A stretch of DNA of 64,000 bases from an uncultured Oscillospiraceae bacterium (GCA_910587345.1 CAJUKH010000013.1:124001-188000), one strand, 5' to 3'; numbered from the stretch's first letter, positions 25,371-36,045 are shown. The notes: generated by a model not told the origin, from the letters alone. Program-made: numbers and translations.

Positions 25371-26259
25371 GCGCTTTCTCCCCTTCCTCTTTCGTTACTG
25401 TTTTATTTACTTTCCTCTGATTGACCCACAGGTCTTCCTGACTATGGGGCCGGCGAAGCTGAAAAAACAGCACCCCCGTACCCAACAGGAAAAAGAAAAG
25501 CGCAAGGACCTGTGATACCCGAATACCGGTGGAAAAAAAGTAAAGACTATCGGTCCGAAGTCCTTCGATCCAAGCCCTTCCCAAGCCGTACCACGCAAGA
25601 TAAGAGAAAAAGAGCTGCCCGTCGAACTTCCGATGTTTGCACACCACAAAAGCCAGCAGCAAAAAGCCTGCCAGATTCCACAAAGACTCATACAGGAATG
25701 TAGGATGGACCTCCATATACTGGTAAACTCCATTTACCGTATCATAAATTCCCATCCTCCACGGAAGAGTGGTTGGTCCGCCATAACATTCCACATTGAC
25801 AAAATTCCCCCACCGTCCCACAAGCTGACCAATCAAAAGCCCCATGGAACCCACATCGGCTATGGCCCAAAAAGAGATTTTCCGCTTTTTACAAAAGAGC
25901 AATGCCACCACAATGGCCATCAGTACCCCGCCATAGATGGCCAAACCGCCGTCCCAAATACGGATCATCTGCCTAAAATCCAGACTTCCGTCTGCTTTCT
26001 GAAAGCGGGAAAGCTCAAAAACGATGTAGTAGAGCCGCGCCCCAATAATACATAGGGGCACGGCATAAATGAGAAGGTCAATAATATCGTCCTCCTCGAT
26101 TCCGAACTCTTTTACCCTGTGGTTACAGTAAAGCACCGCAAGCAGAAACCCAGTGGCAATAATCAGTCCATACCAATGGATAGGCCATCCGAAAACACGA
26201 AAGGCCACTTCCTTTACAGAAACTGATATTCCAAGGCCAGGAAATGATACCATACTCAT
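25357..26259 (-). CDS. lgt: Prolipoprotein diacylglyceryl transferase
   Basis: Lgt transfers diacylglycerol from phosphatidylglycerol to the lipobox cysteine of lipoproteins, including the two peptide-binding proteins and the 54.2-kb lipoprotein of this window. Of 300 residues, about 265 form the usual seven-helix core with the signature GRWGNFVNVECYG and the YxxxH-like IHWYGL segment; the last 35 or so are a charged, hydrophilic extension (RRPHSQED... to KAHDDP) that may be cytoplasmic. The start overlaps the stop of the preceding M16 gene (ATGA). Confidence 0.96.
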   Translation of the reverse strand: MSMVSFPGLGISVSVKEVAFRVFGWPIHWYGLIIATGFLLAVLYCNHRVKEFGIEEDDIIDLLIYAVPLCIIGARLYYIVFELSRFQKADGSLDFRQMIRIWDGGLAIYGGVLMAIVVALLFCKKRKISFWAIADVGSMGLLIGQLVGRWGNFVNVECYGGPTTLPWRMGIYDTVNGVYQYMEVHPTFLYESLWNLAGFLLLAFVVCKHRKFDGQLFFSYLAWYGLGRAWIEGLRTDSLYFFSTGIRVSQVLALFFFLLGTGVLFFQLRRPHSQEDLWVNQRKVNKTVTKEEGEKAHDDP

Positions 26260-27542
26260 TTCGCTCCTCCCTTCGGCCAGATCACCGCAAGTGAAGTCCT
26301 CTCCTCCACCGCCACCCGAGCAATGCAGGCCTCAACGTCCTCTTTGGTAACAGAAGAAAAACAATCCGGAAAGGTAAGATATTCAAAACCGTTGAAATGG
26401 GCCATTGCCTGATTGACACAGATATTCTCGAAGGAATTCAGACCCCGGACAGCATTGCCGTAAAGTGCCCGCTTCAACCGCAGAAAAAGTGCCTCATCGA
26501 CCCCCTCCCGTGTCAGCCGCTTTGCCTCCTCCAACACAGCATCGCGGACCGCCCCCGGGTCTCTGCTTTCTCCGCCAGCGCAAAGGAAAGCTGCTCCCGG
26601 ATAGGCTTCACAGCCGTAAGAAAAGCTGTCATTTAAAAGCCCCTCTCCATAAAGCCTGGCATACAACGGGCTGGAAGTGCCAAGCAGTGCTTCACACGCC
26701 AATTCACCGGTCAGTTCCCACTTTTGCCAATCTTTCCCCTTTTCGGGAGGCATATCCTTAAATCCAAGCTGGAAAAGAGGGGCCGAGACTTCCATCTCCT
26801 TCTCCCAGAGCTGCTTTGCAACATTTGGGTCCTCTTTCTTCCCATAATCACGCTCCACAGGAGGGTGCCCGTTCTTCGGCAGAATCTGTTCGGCGATCTC
26901 CACGACTTTCTGCGGGTCAACATCCCCCGCCACGCAAAGGACCATATTTCCCGGGTCGTAGAAGGCCTTGTGGCACAGGTTCAGAGTATCCGCCGTAATT
27001 TCGGCGATTGACTCTACCGTTCCCGCAATCTTGACACGGATGGGACTATGAGCATACAGCCCCTCCAGCATACCATAAAAAACCTGCGTATCGGGTTCAT
27101 CGTCCCCCATGCGGATCTCCTGGCCGATGATCCCCTGCTCTTTATCCACGCTCTCCTGGGTGTAATACGGAATAGAAACAAAAGACAACAGGATTCTCAG
27201 ATTTTCCTCAAACTTCTCCACCCCTTCAAAATAGTAGCCGGTGATGGAGGTGGAGGTAAACGCATTGGGTGATGCCCCATTGGCCGCCAGATCCTGAAGG
27301 GCATTGCCATCTTCGGTATCAAAGGTTTTATGCTCCAGAAAGTGCGCTACCCCGGCAGGAGTATCCAGCCACTGACCGTCCATCTGAAAGCGCATATCCA
27401 TACCACCGTAGTTTGTGGCAAAGAAGGCATAGCTTTTCTGAAAATCAGGCTTTGGGTCCACATAGATATGCAGGCCATTGTTCAGTACAGCATGAAAAAG
27501 CTGCTCACCGATTTGGGGAAACTCTTTCTTTTCCACTCTCAC
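26256..27542 (-). CDS. M16 family zinc peptidase (YmfH-like), active type
   Basis: A 428-residue insulinase-family protein. The inverted zinc motif HFLEH is present near residue 81 and the downstream zinc-ligand glutamate region lies in SVDKEQGIIGQE, so it is the catalytically competent partner. The start is GTG overlapping the stop of the neighbouring M16 gene. In Firmicutes the pair YmfF/YmfH is conserved near lipid and one-carbon genes; the substrates are peptides of unknown identity. Cytoplasmic, no signal peptide. Confidence 0.9.
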   Translation of the reverse strand: MRVEKKEFPQIGEQLFHAVLNNGLHIYVDPKPDFQKSYAFFATNYGGMDMRFQMDGQWLDTPAGVAHFLEHKTFDTEDGNALQDLAANGASPNAFTSTSITGYYFEGVEKFEENLRILLSFVSIPYYTQESVDKEQGIIGQEIRMGDDEPDTQVFYGMLEGLYAHSPIRVKIAGTVESIAEITADTLNLCHKAFYDPGNMVLCVAGDVDPQKVVEIAEQILPKNGHPPVERDYGKKEDPNVAKQLWEKEMEVSAPLFQLGFKDMPPEKGKDWQKWELTGELACEALLGTSSPLYARLYGEGLLNDSFSYGCEAYPGAAFLCAGGESRDPGAVRDAVLEEAKRLTREGVDEALFLRLKRALYGNAVRGLNSFENICVNQAMAHFNGFEYLTFPDCFSSVTKEDVEACIARVAVEERTSLAVIWPKGGAK

Positions 27543-28819
27543 ACCGCCTTTCCCTTCAAGAAGTAAATGGTATCCAAGCTCAGCTTTTGAGCTGCAGCTA
27601 TTGCCTGTTCTACCGTCACTGCCTCCACGGCTCCGGCCAGCTCCTCAGGGCTTTGGGTAAGCCCGGCCACCGCCTGCCCCAGCCACCAATCTTCCTGGCG
27701 ACCCTGGCTATCCGCAATGATCCGCAAAGAGCTGACGGCATATTGCCTGGCTCCATCAACCTCCCAAGACTCAAACTGGCCCTTCTTACAAAGCTCCAGC
27801 TGGGTCATGATCTCCTTTTCCGCCCGCTCCATGTTGGAAAACTCTACCCCGGAGGACACTATCATGATGCCCTTATAACGGTGGACACTGGAACCGGCAT
27901 AGTAGCATAGAGACAGTTTCTCCCGCACATGGAGAAAAAGTTTTGAGGTGGTCGTCCCTCCAAAAAGAGCATTGCAGAGTATCAAAGCGGGATAGTCTGC
28001 GCTGGCGGCCGTAATGCCGCCTGTCCGAAAGCCCATAGTCAATTTTCCCTGCGCCACGTCCAACCGCTCTTCTATCTGTTTAGGGGCTTGGGCGCAGGGG
28101 ACAATGATCGTCTCCTCCACCTGATACCCACCCTTACGGGGCAGGTTGGCCAGGACCCTTTTCAGGATATCTCTGACCCGTTGGGGTTCCATGGACCCGC
28201 AGTAGTACAGTTCCAATCGGCTGTGGGCCAACAGCTCCTGATACTGTTCCCAGGCGGATCGCGGGGTAATGGCCTCCACTTCCTTCTCCCGGCCCAAGCG
28301 GCTGAGCCCATACGGCTCCCCGGCACACATCTCTTCCACCACACGCTGATTGGCATATTGCCGCTTTTCATTTATTTCGCTACGGATACGATCAATATGG
28401 TTGGCTTGCTCCTGCCTGGTATAGTCAGAACTGAAAACCCCATCCTCTGTATGAGGCCGCAAAAGCAGCTCGGCCATCAGTTCAGCCGCCTGAGGGAAGA
28501 CCTCTTCTCCCTCTTCTGCAAAAGAGTCATCCAGAAAACTGCCCACAAAGCCTACGCATTGGGTCTCTCCCTTTTGGCGGACAACGGGGTCAACTGCGCC
28601 GCCATACAAAAGGTCCAATGCCGCTGAAATGGATTGCAGGTCAGGGTGGGTTTCGCTGCCACGGCGCAGCAGATATGGGATCAGGGCGTTTACCGCTGCC
28701 GTTTCCTGCCGCAAAGGAGCCAGTAGTGACATAGACAGCAGAGAGGATTTAAATTTTGTTGCAGGGACCAAAGTCAAAAAGACACCGGGCAGAAGCTCAC
28801 TTCTGGTAACGGCAGACAT
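27539..28819 (-). CDS. M16 family peptidase homologue (YmfF-like), probably non-catalytic
   Basis: About 426 residues of M16 fold but without an HxxEH motif; the equivalent N-terminal region reads IPYLLRRGSETH. It keeps the C-terminal features of the non-catalytic half (FGGTTTSKLFLHVREKLSLCYYAGS, with the Arg/Tyr pocket). It likely forms a heterodimer with the active protein encoded directly downstream, with which it overlaps by four bases. The ATG at 28819, six bases from AAGGAAGG, is preferred to an earlier ATG. Its own promoter lies at 28856-28884. Confidence 0.88.
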   Translation of the reverse strand: MSAVTRSELLPGVFLTLVPATKFKSSLLSMSLLAPLRQETAAVNALIPYLLRRGSETHPDLQSISAALDLLYGGAVDPVVRQKGETQCVGFVGSFLDDSFAEEGEEVFPQAAELMAELLLRPHTEDGVFSSDYTRQEQANHIDRIRSEINEKRQYANQRVVEEMCAGEPYGLSRLGREKEVEAITPRSAWEQYQELLAHSRLELYYCGSMEPQRVRDILKRVLANLPRKGGYQVEETIIVPCAQAPKQIEERLDVAQGKLTMGFRTGGITAASADYPALILCNALFGGTTTSKLFLHVREKLSLCYYAGSSVHRYKGIMIVSSGVEFSNMERAEKEIMTQLELCKKGQFESWEVDGARQYAVSSLRIIADSQGRQEDWWLGQAVAGLTQSPEELAGAVEAVTVEQAIAAAQKLSLDTIYFLKGKAV

Positions 28820-28855
28820 AGGCCACCTTCCTTTCTGTTTTTGCATAGATATCGT

Positions 28856-28884
28856 ATTATATCAAAAATCTGGATTTTTGGAAA
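28856..28884 (-). promoter_or_regulatory. Promoter of the M16-M16-lgt-folD operon
   Basis: TATAAT (28861-28856) with an extended -10 (TG one base upstream) and a weak -35 TTTCCA (28884-28879), 17-base spacer. It also contains an AT-rich hairpin CAAAAATC/GATTTTTG. Confidence 0.65.
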
Positions 28885-28917
28885 GTATTATCCTGAAAAA
28901 AGCCGAAGGAATACCTC

Positions 28918-31900
28918 TTAATTTTTTCTTACCACGGTCACAGACAAATGATGCTCCCCTTGAAGTTCCAGCAGTGGAATTGACTTTACAGGGACTCCGT
29001 CCAAAACCATCTGCTCTTGCTCTCCTATTGAAGCAGTTATTTTCAAAAGCCCTGTTCCCGTTTCCCACTCCGCCGTCCATTGGCTCCATTCTTTGGGGAA
29101 CTGAGGCTGAATGGTCAGTTTCCCGTCCTTCAGAGAAATTCCAAGCAAGCCAGAAATAGCGGCTTGAAAATACCAGCCCGCAGCGCCGGTGTACCAGCTC
29201 CAGCCTCCTCGGCCGGCCTGCTGCGGATTGGAATACACATCCCCCGCCAGAATATACGGCTCTGCCCGGTACACATTCTGGGGCTTTTCCCCCGGCAAAA
29301 GTACGTGGAGCAGCTCCATCCCCTCCTCTGTTCTGCCAAAGCGAAAGCAGGCCAGAGCCAGCCATGTGGCGGCGTGGGTATATTGTCCTCCATTTTCCCG
29401 AACACCGGGAAGATACCCCCGAATGTAACCGGGCCTATCTTTCCCCTTCTCAAACGGAGGCCAAAAAAGTCGGACGATCCCCCTTTCCCTGTCAAAAAGA
29501 TGTTCCAGTGCAGCATTGAGCGCTTTTTTGCTTTTTTCTTTATCCCCCTCTGCCAGTATAGCCCAGCTTTGAGGAAGAGAATCGATCCTGCACTCTTCCG
29601 ATATATGGCTTCCCAGCGGGGTTCCATTATCATACCATCCGCGAAGGTACCATTCCCCATCCCAGGCGGCTTCTGCCGCCTGGCGCAGCCTCTTGGCCCA
29701 GTCTTTGCAAAGGTCTGCCGTTTCCCGGTCCTTTTGCGTTTCAGCTAAGGGAATAAACTCTTCCAGCACAACAATGCCAAACCAGGTGAGCCATACACTT
29801 TCTCCCCGGCCTTTGACTCCCACTTCATTCATGCCGTCATTCCAGTCTCCCGCCCCCATCTTCAAAAGGCCATGAGCGCCGACCCCTCGCATCAACACAC
29901 ATTGGATGGCCCGAACGGCGTGGCGATATACGCTTTCGACCCGCTCGCTTTCTTCCGGTATAAAGTACCGTTCCGCCTCCTCCGGCTTTAAAACAGGTCC
30001 TTTCAGATAGGGTATCTCCTCCTTCAAAATGGCCTGCTCTCCCCAGGTTTTCACATACCGGCTCAACACATAGGGAAGCCATAACAGATCATCGCTGATT
30101 CGTGTGCGAACCCCTCTGTTCTTCTCCTCCCCTACTTCATGCCACCAATGCTGCACATCCCCCTCTTCAAACTGGTGCCGGCAGCAGCGCAGCAGCTGCT
30201 CACAGGCCCACTTGGGAGAAAACGGAAGCAGCGCCATAGTATCCTGAAGCTGGTCCCGAAACCCATAGGCCCCGCCATTTTGATAATGAGAGGTACGGGC
30301 TAAAAGCCGACAGGCGATCACCTGATACAGACACCAACCGTTTAGATAACGGTTTAGCGTCTCCAGCGGGGTCTTAACTTGAAAAGCGGAAACCATTCCC
30401 TTCCACTTTGTTTTTGTATCCCGTAATTTCGTCTCCCATTCATTCCATCCTGTACGGCTTGTCCCCGTCTGGGTAGTGATCAGGCATAACCGTTCCGCAA
30501 AGGAATAGTTGACTTCCGGCCGTCCGGTCACGATATGCCGCAATTCCCCGGTTTCTCCCGCACATTCCACCGTGAGAATGCGGCAGTCCTCATCCCAGGG
30601 AACAAAAGCGGTGGTGCGAACTGTCCCACCGGGCCACTGTTTTTCCCATCTGGCCCAGCCAAACCCATAGGTCACAGTAACGGGAAGTCCGTCACCTCCA
30701 GCAAACAGGCTGTGCGTCTCACCCTGCCAGGTCAACAAAAACCACTCCGGCCCGCCGATAGCAAGGGGGTCATTATTCCACGGAGTCAAAGGGGTTTCCC
30801 TGGCATTGCCATACCACAGGTGCCCACAGCCCGTTTCATCGGTCAACCACCCAAAGTGGCCGTTGACCAGAAGATGGCTCCATCCAAGGGGCGGCAAGTT
30901 CCCCTTCAGTACCATCACAAACTCATCTTCCTCATTAAAGCCATACCGGACCGGCCCCTCTCGCAAGCGGCATGGTAATTTGGGCGGCTGCGGGGAACTT
31001 TTCTTCCCCTCTTTCCACTGCTTTTCTTCCCACAGCTTTACCACTCCCCAGCCTTGCCACGGATCAAGCGGGTCATTTTGGTCGGCGGAAACAAGGTGGA
31101 TGCCGCCGCGCTGTCCCAAAAGAGCCTCCAGTTTCCACTCCTTGATAGCCCGCAGAAGCTCCGTCCTCTGGGGCTGCTGATAACTGCCCCCGTCTGTCAG
31201 AGGATAGACCAAATCGAAGGCAAATCCACATTGGCGCAAAAGTGTATGGGCCTTCAGGGGAAAGAGGTCCACTTTCCCTTCTTCCTCCGGCGGATATGTC
31301 AACGCAATTGGCAGATCCCCCGAAACACCATAGGGCCACAAAGCCTCCTGCGGCACCTTATGTGCATTATCATGGGGAAAAGCCAGTGCGGACAAAAGTT
31401 CCATAGCACGGTCTCCTTCTCCCGCCGAAAGCTGAAGTTTTCGCATCTCCCCTTCCAGCCCCGCACTCTCACTTATATGACCTGTCAAAATCTTCTTCGC
31501 CGTCTGCTGGGCCTGCTCTATCCCATCTTCAAAAGCAAGCGCAAGATGCAGCGTCAGACTACTTTTGCCATCGTTTGAAAATCGGACCAGACAGCAGGGG
31601 TCCACCACCGCTCCCACATTGCCGGCCGCTGGTTTTTCCAGGACCTGCTCCAACCGGCGCAGCCCCCCTCGCCCTAATGCTGTCTCACGGCTTGTGTCCC
31701 ACTGTGCACCAAGCCGGTCCCATTGCACCGACAGCGCCGCTTGCCGCTCTCCCTTTTTCGGTCGGCGCAGAAAGGTGATTCCCTGTGTCTGGGCCATACT
31801 TTTCAAAGACAGTTTTGAGTAAGCCGGGTGCGCCTGATAGTCCGCCCGGACCGACAGCTGCGGTTCCAAATAGCAAATCAGTTCTCCGGGCGCCGCCCCC

Positions 31901-34900
31901 GAGACCTCTACGGTCCACAGGGCACCCCGTTCTCCTTTCGGCAGTGTAAGGCGTAAGACCGCTTTCATAGCTCCGTCGTTTCGCTCCCATTGTGCGCCCG
32001 TACTGTCAAAGCACCATGAGAAATCTCCATCCTCCCAAAGCGGCGCCATTGTCAAAGGAGTCAATTTCCCTCCCTCTTCCCGATAGAAAAAGCTGACGCC
32101 TCCTGGTCCATAGCGCTCTTGAAAAACAGAGACTATCGGCTCTTCCCCTCTGTCATCTCTCCAGCGTACCGCACCGGAGTCTGCGCATAAAGCGGAAATC
32201 AAGCCATTCCATAGCAGATGGCAAGCCGGATGCGCAAAATCGCTCCCCACCCCCCTACGCAAGAATTGCCCGGGGCGGGACGGCCGGGGACGGTCTGTCC
32301 CATTGCTACGGTCCGGCCGCATAACGGGTGCACCCACCGGTACCTTTTCCTGTAAAAGCTCTCGAAACGCCCCCATGGCCCGGTCTCGCAGAAACCGTTC
32401 CTGCATTATATTGCTTTTCAAGGCGTTGTCAATAGCAACCAGACTCATTCCCAAATGGTGGACCATAAAAGACCCCACCACCGCCCACTGTTCCCCTGCC
32501 GGAAGCCGGCTTTGGGTAAAGTCTACCGCTTCAAAAAGGCCATATTTCCCCTCTACCCCCAAATCCCGCAGTCTGCGAAGATTCCTCCCTGCGCTGCGGG
32601 GGGCCAGCAGCAGCGCCAGAAAAGAGGCATAGGGCGCTACCACCCGGTCCTGATCCAAGCCCCGTTTCAGCCCCAAGGCCTGAACGCCATGCGCCTTGTA
32701 TTGATAGGCCATCCCGGTATCAAAGGCATAAAAGCCGGACTCAGAGACTCCCCAGGGAAGGCCGAAACGGCTTCCCCATCGCTTCTGCGCATAGATACAA
32801 AACGAGAGAGATTCATAAGTCAGGCTCCCCCGCTCACAGGGCAGCAGTAAATTGGGCATAAAATACTCAAACATGGTCCCGGTCCAGGATGCCATTCCAC
32901 AGTAGTCATTTACTCCCAGCAGCCCCCGGCTAAGTCGCCGCCAGTGCCGGGACTCCACTTCCCCCAGTGCCACCGCCAGATAACTGGCCAGGCGGGCTTC
33001 ACTGGCCATCAAATCATACCATCCGGAAGTAAAGGCCTCCTTTTCCACGTCATAACCGATATAAAACAGTTTTCGCTCCTTATCATACAGACAGGACAGA
33101 TCCATTGCATCGGACAGTCTCTCCGCCCTGCGGGCCAACTCCCCTTCTCCCCATTCATAAAGAGCTTCTCGAAGTGCGATCAGGCCCCCACGCAGGTTTC
33201 CACTATCAACAGTAGAAACATACTGCGGGAAAAGCGGTGCAGCATCGGCAGTATCATACCAGTTATAGAGATGACCGTTCCATTTTGGAAGGCATTCCAT
33301 CGTATCCAGCATATGACCTACCAGCTTAACAGCCTCCTCTTTATCCGCCAGTTCCAAATCAACGGCGGCAATACAACTGAGAAGCGCCATGCCGATATTG
33401 GTGGGAGAGGTTCGTCTGGCAGGACCAAGCCACGGCCTCTCCTGCACGTTATCCGGTGGGAGCCAGTGATCTTCTGGCCGTAGCCAGTCTTGGAAATACC
33501 GCCAAATCAGCCCAGCCTGATGCAAAAGGAAGGGGTGGTCCTCCTCAGGCGCCCCTCCCTCTTCATTAACAGGGCGGGATAGCGCCCAAGCGAATGCCGG
33601 CGACGCTGCCCAGACAAGGCCTATCGCTCCCCCCACAGGAAGGCGGGAAAATATTGCGGTAAAGGTTCCTATCGCCACTGCCGGCCACTGCGCCCGGAAG
33701 GTAGTCAGCATATTGCTCTTTTTCCGTTCGCTGTCCGCCGCTGTGACCCACTCCAGCAGCTTTTTGTGGCTAACTATGCTCCGCCACAGGGCCGATGCGA
33801 TAGCGGATGCACAGACCCAGGCATGATAAGGAAGAAACAGGAGCTGAATCAGGGTCTGCAGGATCATACCGCCTAAACCGGCGATAACAGTAGCATGATA
33901 ACGCCGGTGAAGCCCTGTTCCACCCCGAAACGCCAAATCGGCGCCGGTCAGCAGTAAATTGGACCACGCCGAGACAATGGCCAATGCCGCCGCCATTCCA
34001 AAGGCCGGAGCGGACATCCACACTCCCAGCAGCAGCGCTATTAGGGTAAATACCGGAGACAAACTGCGGCGCAGATTGTCAAACAATTTCCATTTATCTA
34101 CCGAAGAAATGGGGTTTTCCACTTCTCTCCCCATCTGGTCCTTCACTCGTCTGCCCAGCCAGGGCAGCAGCTGCCAGTCCCCTCTGACCCATCGCTGAAG
34201 TCGGGAGAAATAGCTTGTGACCTGATAGGGATACCCATCCGTCAGCTCCACGTCCTCCATCAGCCCGGCATGGAGATATGCCCCCTCCAATAGATCATGG
34301 GAAAGGATACGCCCTTGTGGAAAACGGCCATCCAGACACTTGACAAAGGCATCTACGTCAAAGATACCCTTTCCCGTGTAAGTTCCTCGATCAAAAAGGT
34401 CATGATACACATCACTGCAAGCCCCGCCATAGGGGTCAATACCGCCCAAACCGGCAAAGATCCGGGAAAACTGAGAGCGGTTAGCCGCCCCAAGTTCCAC
34501 TCCGATGCGGGGCTGGAGAAGACCATAGCCCTGCGTCACCACATTACGCTTGGCATCTATTCTGGCCCGATTCAACGGATGAAGCATCGCCCCTACCAGT
34601 TCTCGGGCCGCCCCCACGTTCAAGGCTGTATCGGAATCCAGTGTGATCACATACTGTGTCCCCTTCAGCTCCTGCCGGGAGCCTTCCGCCACATATAGCC
34701 CTGTATCGGTATCACGAAGGAGACGAGCCAGCTCCAAAAGGGCGCCTCGCTTTCGCTCCCAACCGCCATAATGCTCATCCCTCGGCTGAAAGACAGGCTC
34801 CCGAAAGAAAAGAAAAAAGCCACCGCCATAGGTTTTATTTAGCGCCGCTATGGCTTGCCGGGCCTTATCCACCCATTGCCGCTGCTCCATCCCTATAGGG

Positions 34901-36045
34901 GTCGCCCGGTCAGGCAGGTCGGCCAACAGTCCAAAACGAAGCTCCTCCCCGCTATCCCGGTTGGCCAGGCGGTACCGCTCCAAAAGGGATGCATAAGCAC
35001 TGCCGCTTTCTTCCCCGGTCAGCAATCCCGTAATGACGCAAAGAGTCCTCCCTTCCGACGGGATTCCCTCTTTCAGCGCCATGCGGGGAACCAGCCGGGG
35101 CGGCACGGTATGGACCACGCAAAAATCAACTATATTCTTGATAAGGTCGGAAAGGGGCAATAAAAGAAGAAATACCAAAAGCCAGCTTTCCAGAACAAAG
35201 CCCATCCACAGTGCAATGCACAGTGCAGGCATAAGGATGGCCGATACATACACCGTTCCCGAAAACCGCTTTTCCTCCTCCCCGAGCGGGCAGTGAAAAA
35301 GATACCAACCGACATGGTCCTCTTTCCCCTTCTGCGCCAGTTCCAATGCACGATGGGCGGCATCGGCCTCACCGATCCCCCTTTTTCGGGCAAGTTGGCA
35401 GACCTGGGTCCTGTAACGGGCCCGGGTGGCCTCATCCATGTGAGCGTAAACTCCTGCCGGATCTTTTCGGAGAATCTGCTCCACCGCGCTTGCCTCTTCC
35501 AAAATGGGAGCATAATGGGCGGTGGACAGTGTGCGCAGTCCCGTGAAGCATTCCCCTATCGTTTTCGCCAGCGTTCCCTCTTGCTTTTCTCCCCCTAACC
35601 GACTGCAAAGCCGGGCCAGATAACGACACAGCTCCCCCTTCAGCGCCGGGAGAAACAACGACAGCTCCTCCTCAGTCAAGGGTATCGTCTCCTGAAGGCC
35701 TGACAAATATTGTGCTATCGCCTCCGGTGAAAGGGCAGGGGCATTCTCTGCCAAAACAGCAGCAGCTTTTTGTACATAACTGTCCTCCCCAGCCCTGCGA
35801 AGCCGCTTCCCTCGGGCCAGGTCCTCCACAGCCGCCGTGCCTTCCCGGCGAACCAGATAGGCATTGTCCAAAAGCCACTCCGCTCCGTCCAGCGCAGACG
35901 CAGCGGAGGTATTGGCCCACCGGTCACGGACCCGTTCCACCTCTGCCATGGCATTTCGGACCATCCGGGCCGCACGACGGCCCGAACAGCGTCCCTTGAT
36001 TTCTGTGTTTTCTGCGGTTTTTCGCCCTAATTGCAACAGGTCCAT
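28918..36045 (-). CDS. Cyclic beta-1,2-glucan synthase-like giant protein (GT84-glucoamylase-GH94)
   Basis: A 2,375-residue multidomain membrane protein resembling NdvB/ChvB. In order: a helical N-terminal region; membrane helices near residues 265-315; a GT84 glycosyltransferase domain with the DSD motif at about 470 and the QRWVRGDW motif at about 617; more membrane helices from about 665 to 850; a glucoamylase-like domain (PF10091 type) with GVSESGFYAFD and YKAHGVQALG; and a C-terminal GH94 phosphorylase-type domain with the catalytic Asp in GAGDWNDGMNE (about 2069) and ENGGQYTHAATW. Such enzymes initiate, elongate and cyclise or trim beta-1,2-glucans. ATG 36045 has GAGGAGG 7 bases away. 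It is a single gene with no clear terminator. In Firmicutes the true product is unproven. Confidence 0.9.
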   Translation of the reverse strand: MDLLQLGRKTAENTEIKGRCSGRRAARMVRNAMAEVERVRDRWANTSAASALDGAEWLLDNAYLVRREGTAAVEDLARGKRLRRAGEDSYVQKAAAVLAENAPALSPEAIAQYLSGLQETIPLTEEELSLFLPALKGELCRYLARLCSRLGGEKQEGTLAKTIGECFTGLRTLSTAHYAPILEEASAVEQILRKDPAGVYAHMDEATRARYRTQVCQLARKRGIGEADAAHRALELAQKGKEDHVGWYLFHCPLGEEEKRFSGTVYVSAILMPALCIALWMGFVLESWLLVFLLLLPLSDLIKNIVDFCVVHTVPPRLVPRMALKEGIPSEGRTLCVITGLLTGEESGSAYASLLERYRLANRDSGEELRFGLLADLPDRATPIGMEQRQWVDKARQAIAALNKTYGGGFFLFFREPVFQPRDEHYGGWERKRGALLELARLLRDTDTGLYVAEGSRQELKGTQYVITLDSDTALNVGAARELVGAMLHPLNRARIDAKRNVVTQGYGLLQPRIGVELGAANRSQFSRIFAGLGGIDPYGGACSDVYHDLFDRGTYTGKGIFDVDAFVKCLDGRFPQGRILSHDLLEGAYLHAGLMEDVELTDGYPYQVTSYFSRLQRWVRGDWQLLPWLGRRVKDQMGREVENPISSVDKWKLFDNLRRSLSPVFTLIALLLGVWMSAPAFGMAAALAIVSAWSNLLLTGADLAFRGGTGLHRRYHATVIAGLGGMILQTLIQLLFLPYHAWVCASAIASALWRSIVSHKKLLEWVTAADSERKKSNMLTTFRAQWPAVAIGTFTAIFSRLPVGGAIGLVWAASPAFAWALSRPVNEEGGAPEEDHPFLLHQAGLIWRYFQDWLRPEDHWLPPDNVQERPWLGPARRTSPTNIGMALLSCIAAVDLELADKEEAVKLVGHMLDTMECLPKWNGHLYNWYDTADAAPLFPQYVSTVDSGNLRGGLIALREALYEWGEGELARRAERLSDAMDLSCLYDKERKLFYIGYDVEKEAFTSGWYDLMASEARLASYLAVALGEVESRHWRRLSRGLLGVNDYCGMASWTGTMFEYFMPNLLLPCERGSLTYESLSFCIYAQKRWGSRFGLPWGVSESGFYAFDTGMAYQYKAHGVQALGLKRGLDQDRVVAPYASFLALLLAPRSAGRNLRRLRDLGVEGKYGLFEAVDFTQSRLPAGEQWAVVGSFMVHHLGMSLVAIDNALKSNIMQERFLRDRAMGAFRELLQEKVPVGAPVMRPDRSNGTDRPRPSRPGQFLRRGVGSDFAHPACHLLWNGLISALCADSGAVRWRDDRGEEPIVSVFQERYGPGGVSFFYREEGGKLTPLTMAPLWEDGDFSWCFDSTGAQWERNDGAMKAVLRLTLPKGERGALWTVEVSGAAPGELICYLEPQLSVRADYQAHPAYSKLSLKSMAQTQGITFLRRPKKGERQAALSVQWDRLGAQWDTSRETALGRGGLRRLEQVLEKPAAGNVGAVVDPCCLVRFSNDGKSSLTLHLALAFEDGIEQAQQTAKKILTGHISESAGLEGEMRKLQLSAGEGDRAMELLSALAFPHDNAHKVPQEALWPYGVSGDLPIALTYPPEEEGKVDLFPLKAHTLLRQCGFAFDLVYPLTDGGSYQQPQRTELLRAIKEWKLEALLGQRGGIHLVSADQNDPLDPWQGWGVVKLWEEKQWKEGKKSSPQPPKLPCRLREGPVRYGFNEEDEFVMVLKGNLPPLGWSHLLVNGHFGWLTDETGCGHLWYGNARETPLTPWNNDPLAIGGPEWFLLTWQGETHSLFAGGDGLPVTVTYGFGWARWEKQWPGGTVRTTAFVPWDEDCRILTVECAGETGELRHIVTGRPEVNYSFAERLCLITTQTGTSRTGWNEWETKLRDTKTKWKGMVSAFQVKTPLETLNRYLNGWCLYQVIACRLLARTSHYQNGGAYGFRDQLQDTMALLPFSPKWACEQLLRCCRHQFEEGDVQHWWHEVGEEKNRGVRTRISDDLLWLPYVLSRYVKTWGEQAILKEEIPYLKGPVLKPEEAERYFIPEESERVESVYRHAVRAIQCVLMRGVGAHGLLKMGAGDWNDGMNEVGVKGRGESVWLTWFGIVVLEEFIPLAETQKDRETADLCKDWAKRLRQAAEAAWDGEWYLRGWYDNGTPLGSHISEECRIDSLPQSWAILAEGDKEKSKKALNAALEHLFDRERGIVRLFWPPFEKGKDRPGYIRGYLPGVRENGGQYTHAATWLALACFRFGRTEEGMELLHVLLPGEKPQNVYRAEPYILAGDVYSNPQQAGRGGWSWYTGAAGWYFQAAISGLLGISLKDGKLTIQPQFPKEWSQWTAEWETGTGLLKITASIGEQEQMVLDGVPVKSIPLLELQGEHHLSVTVVRKN

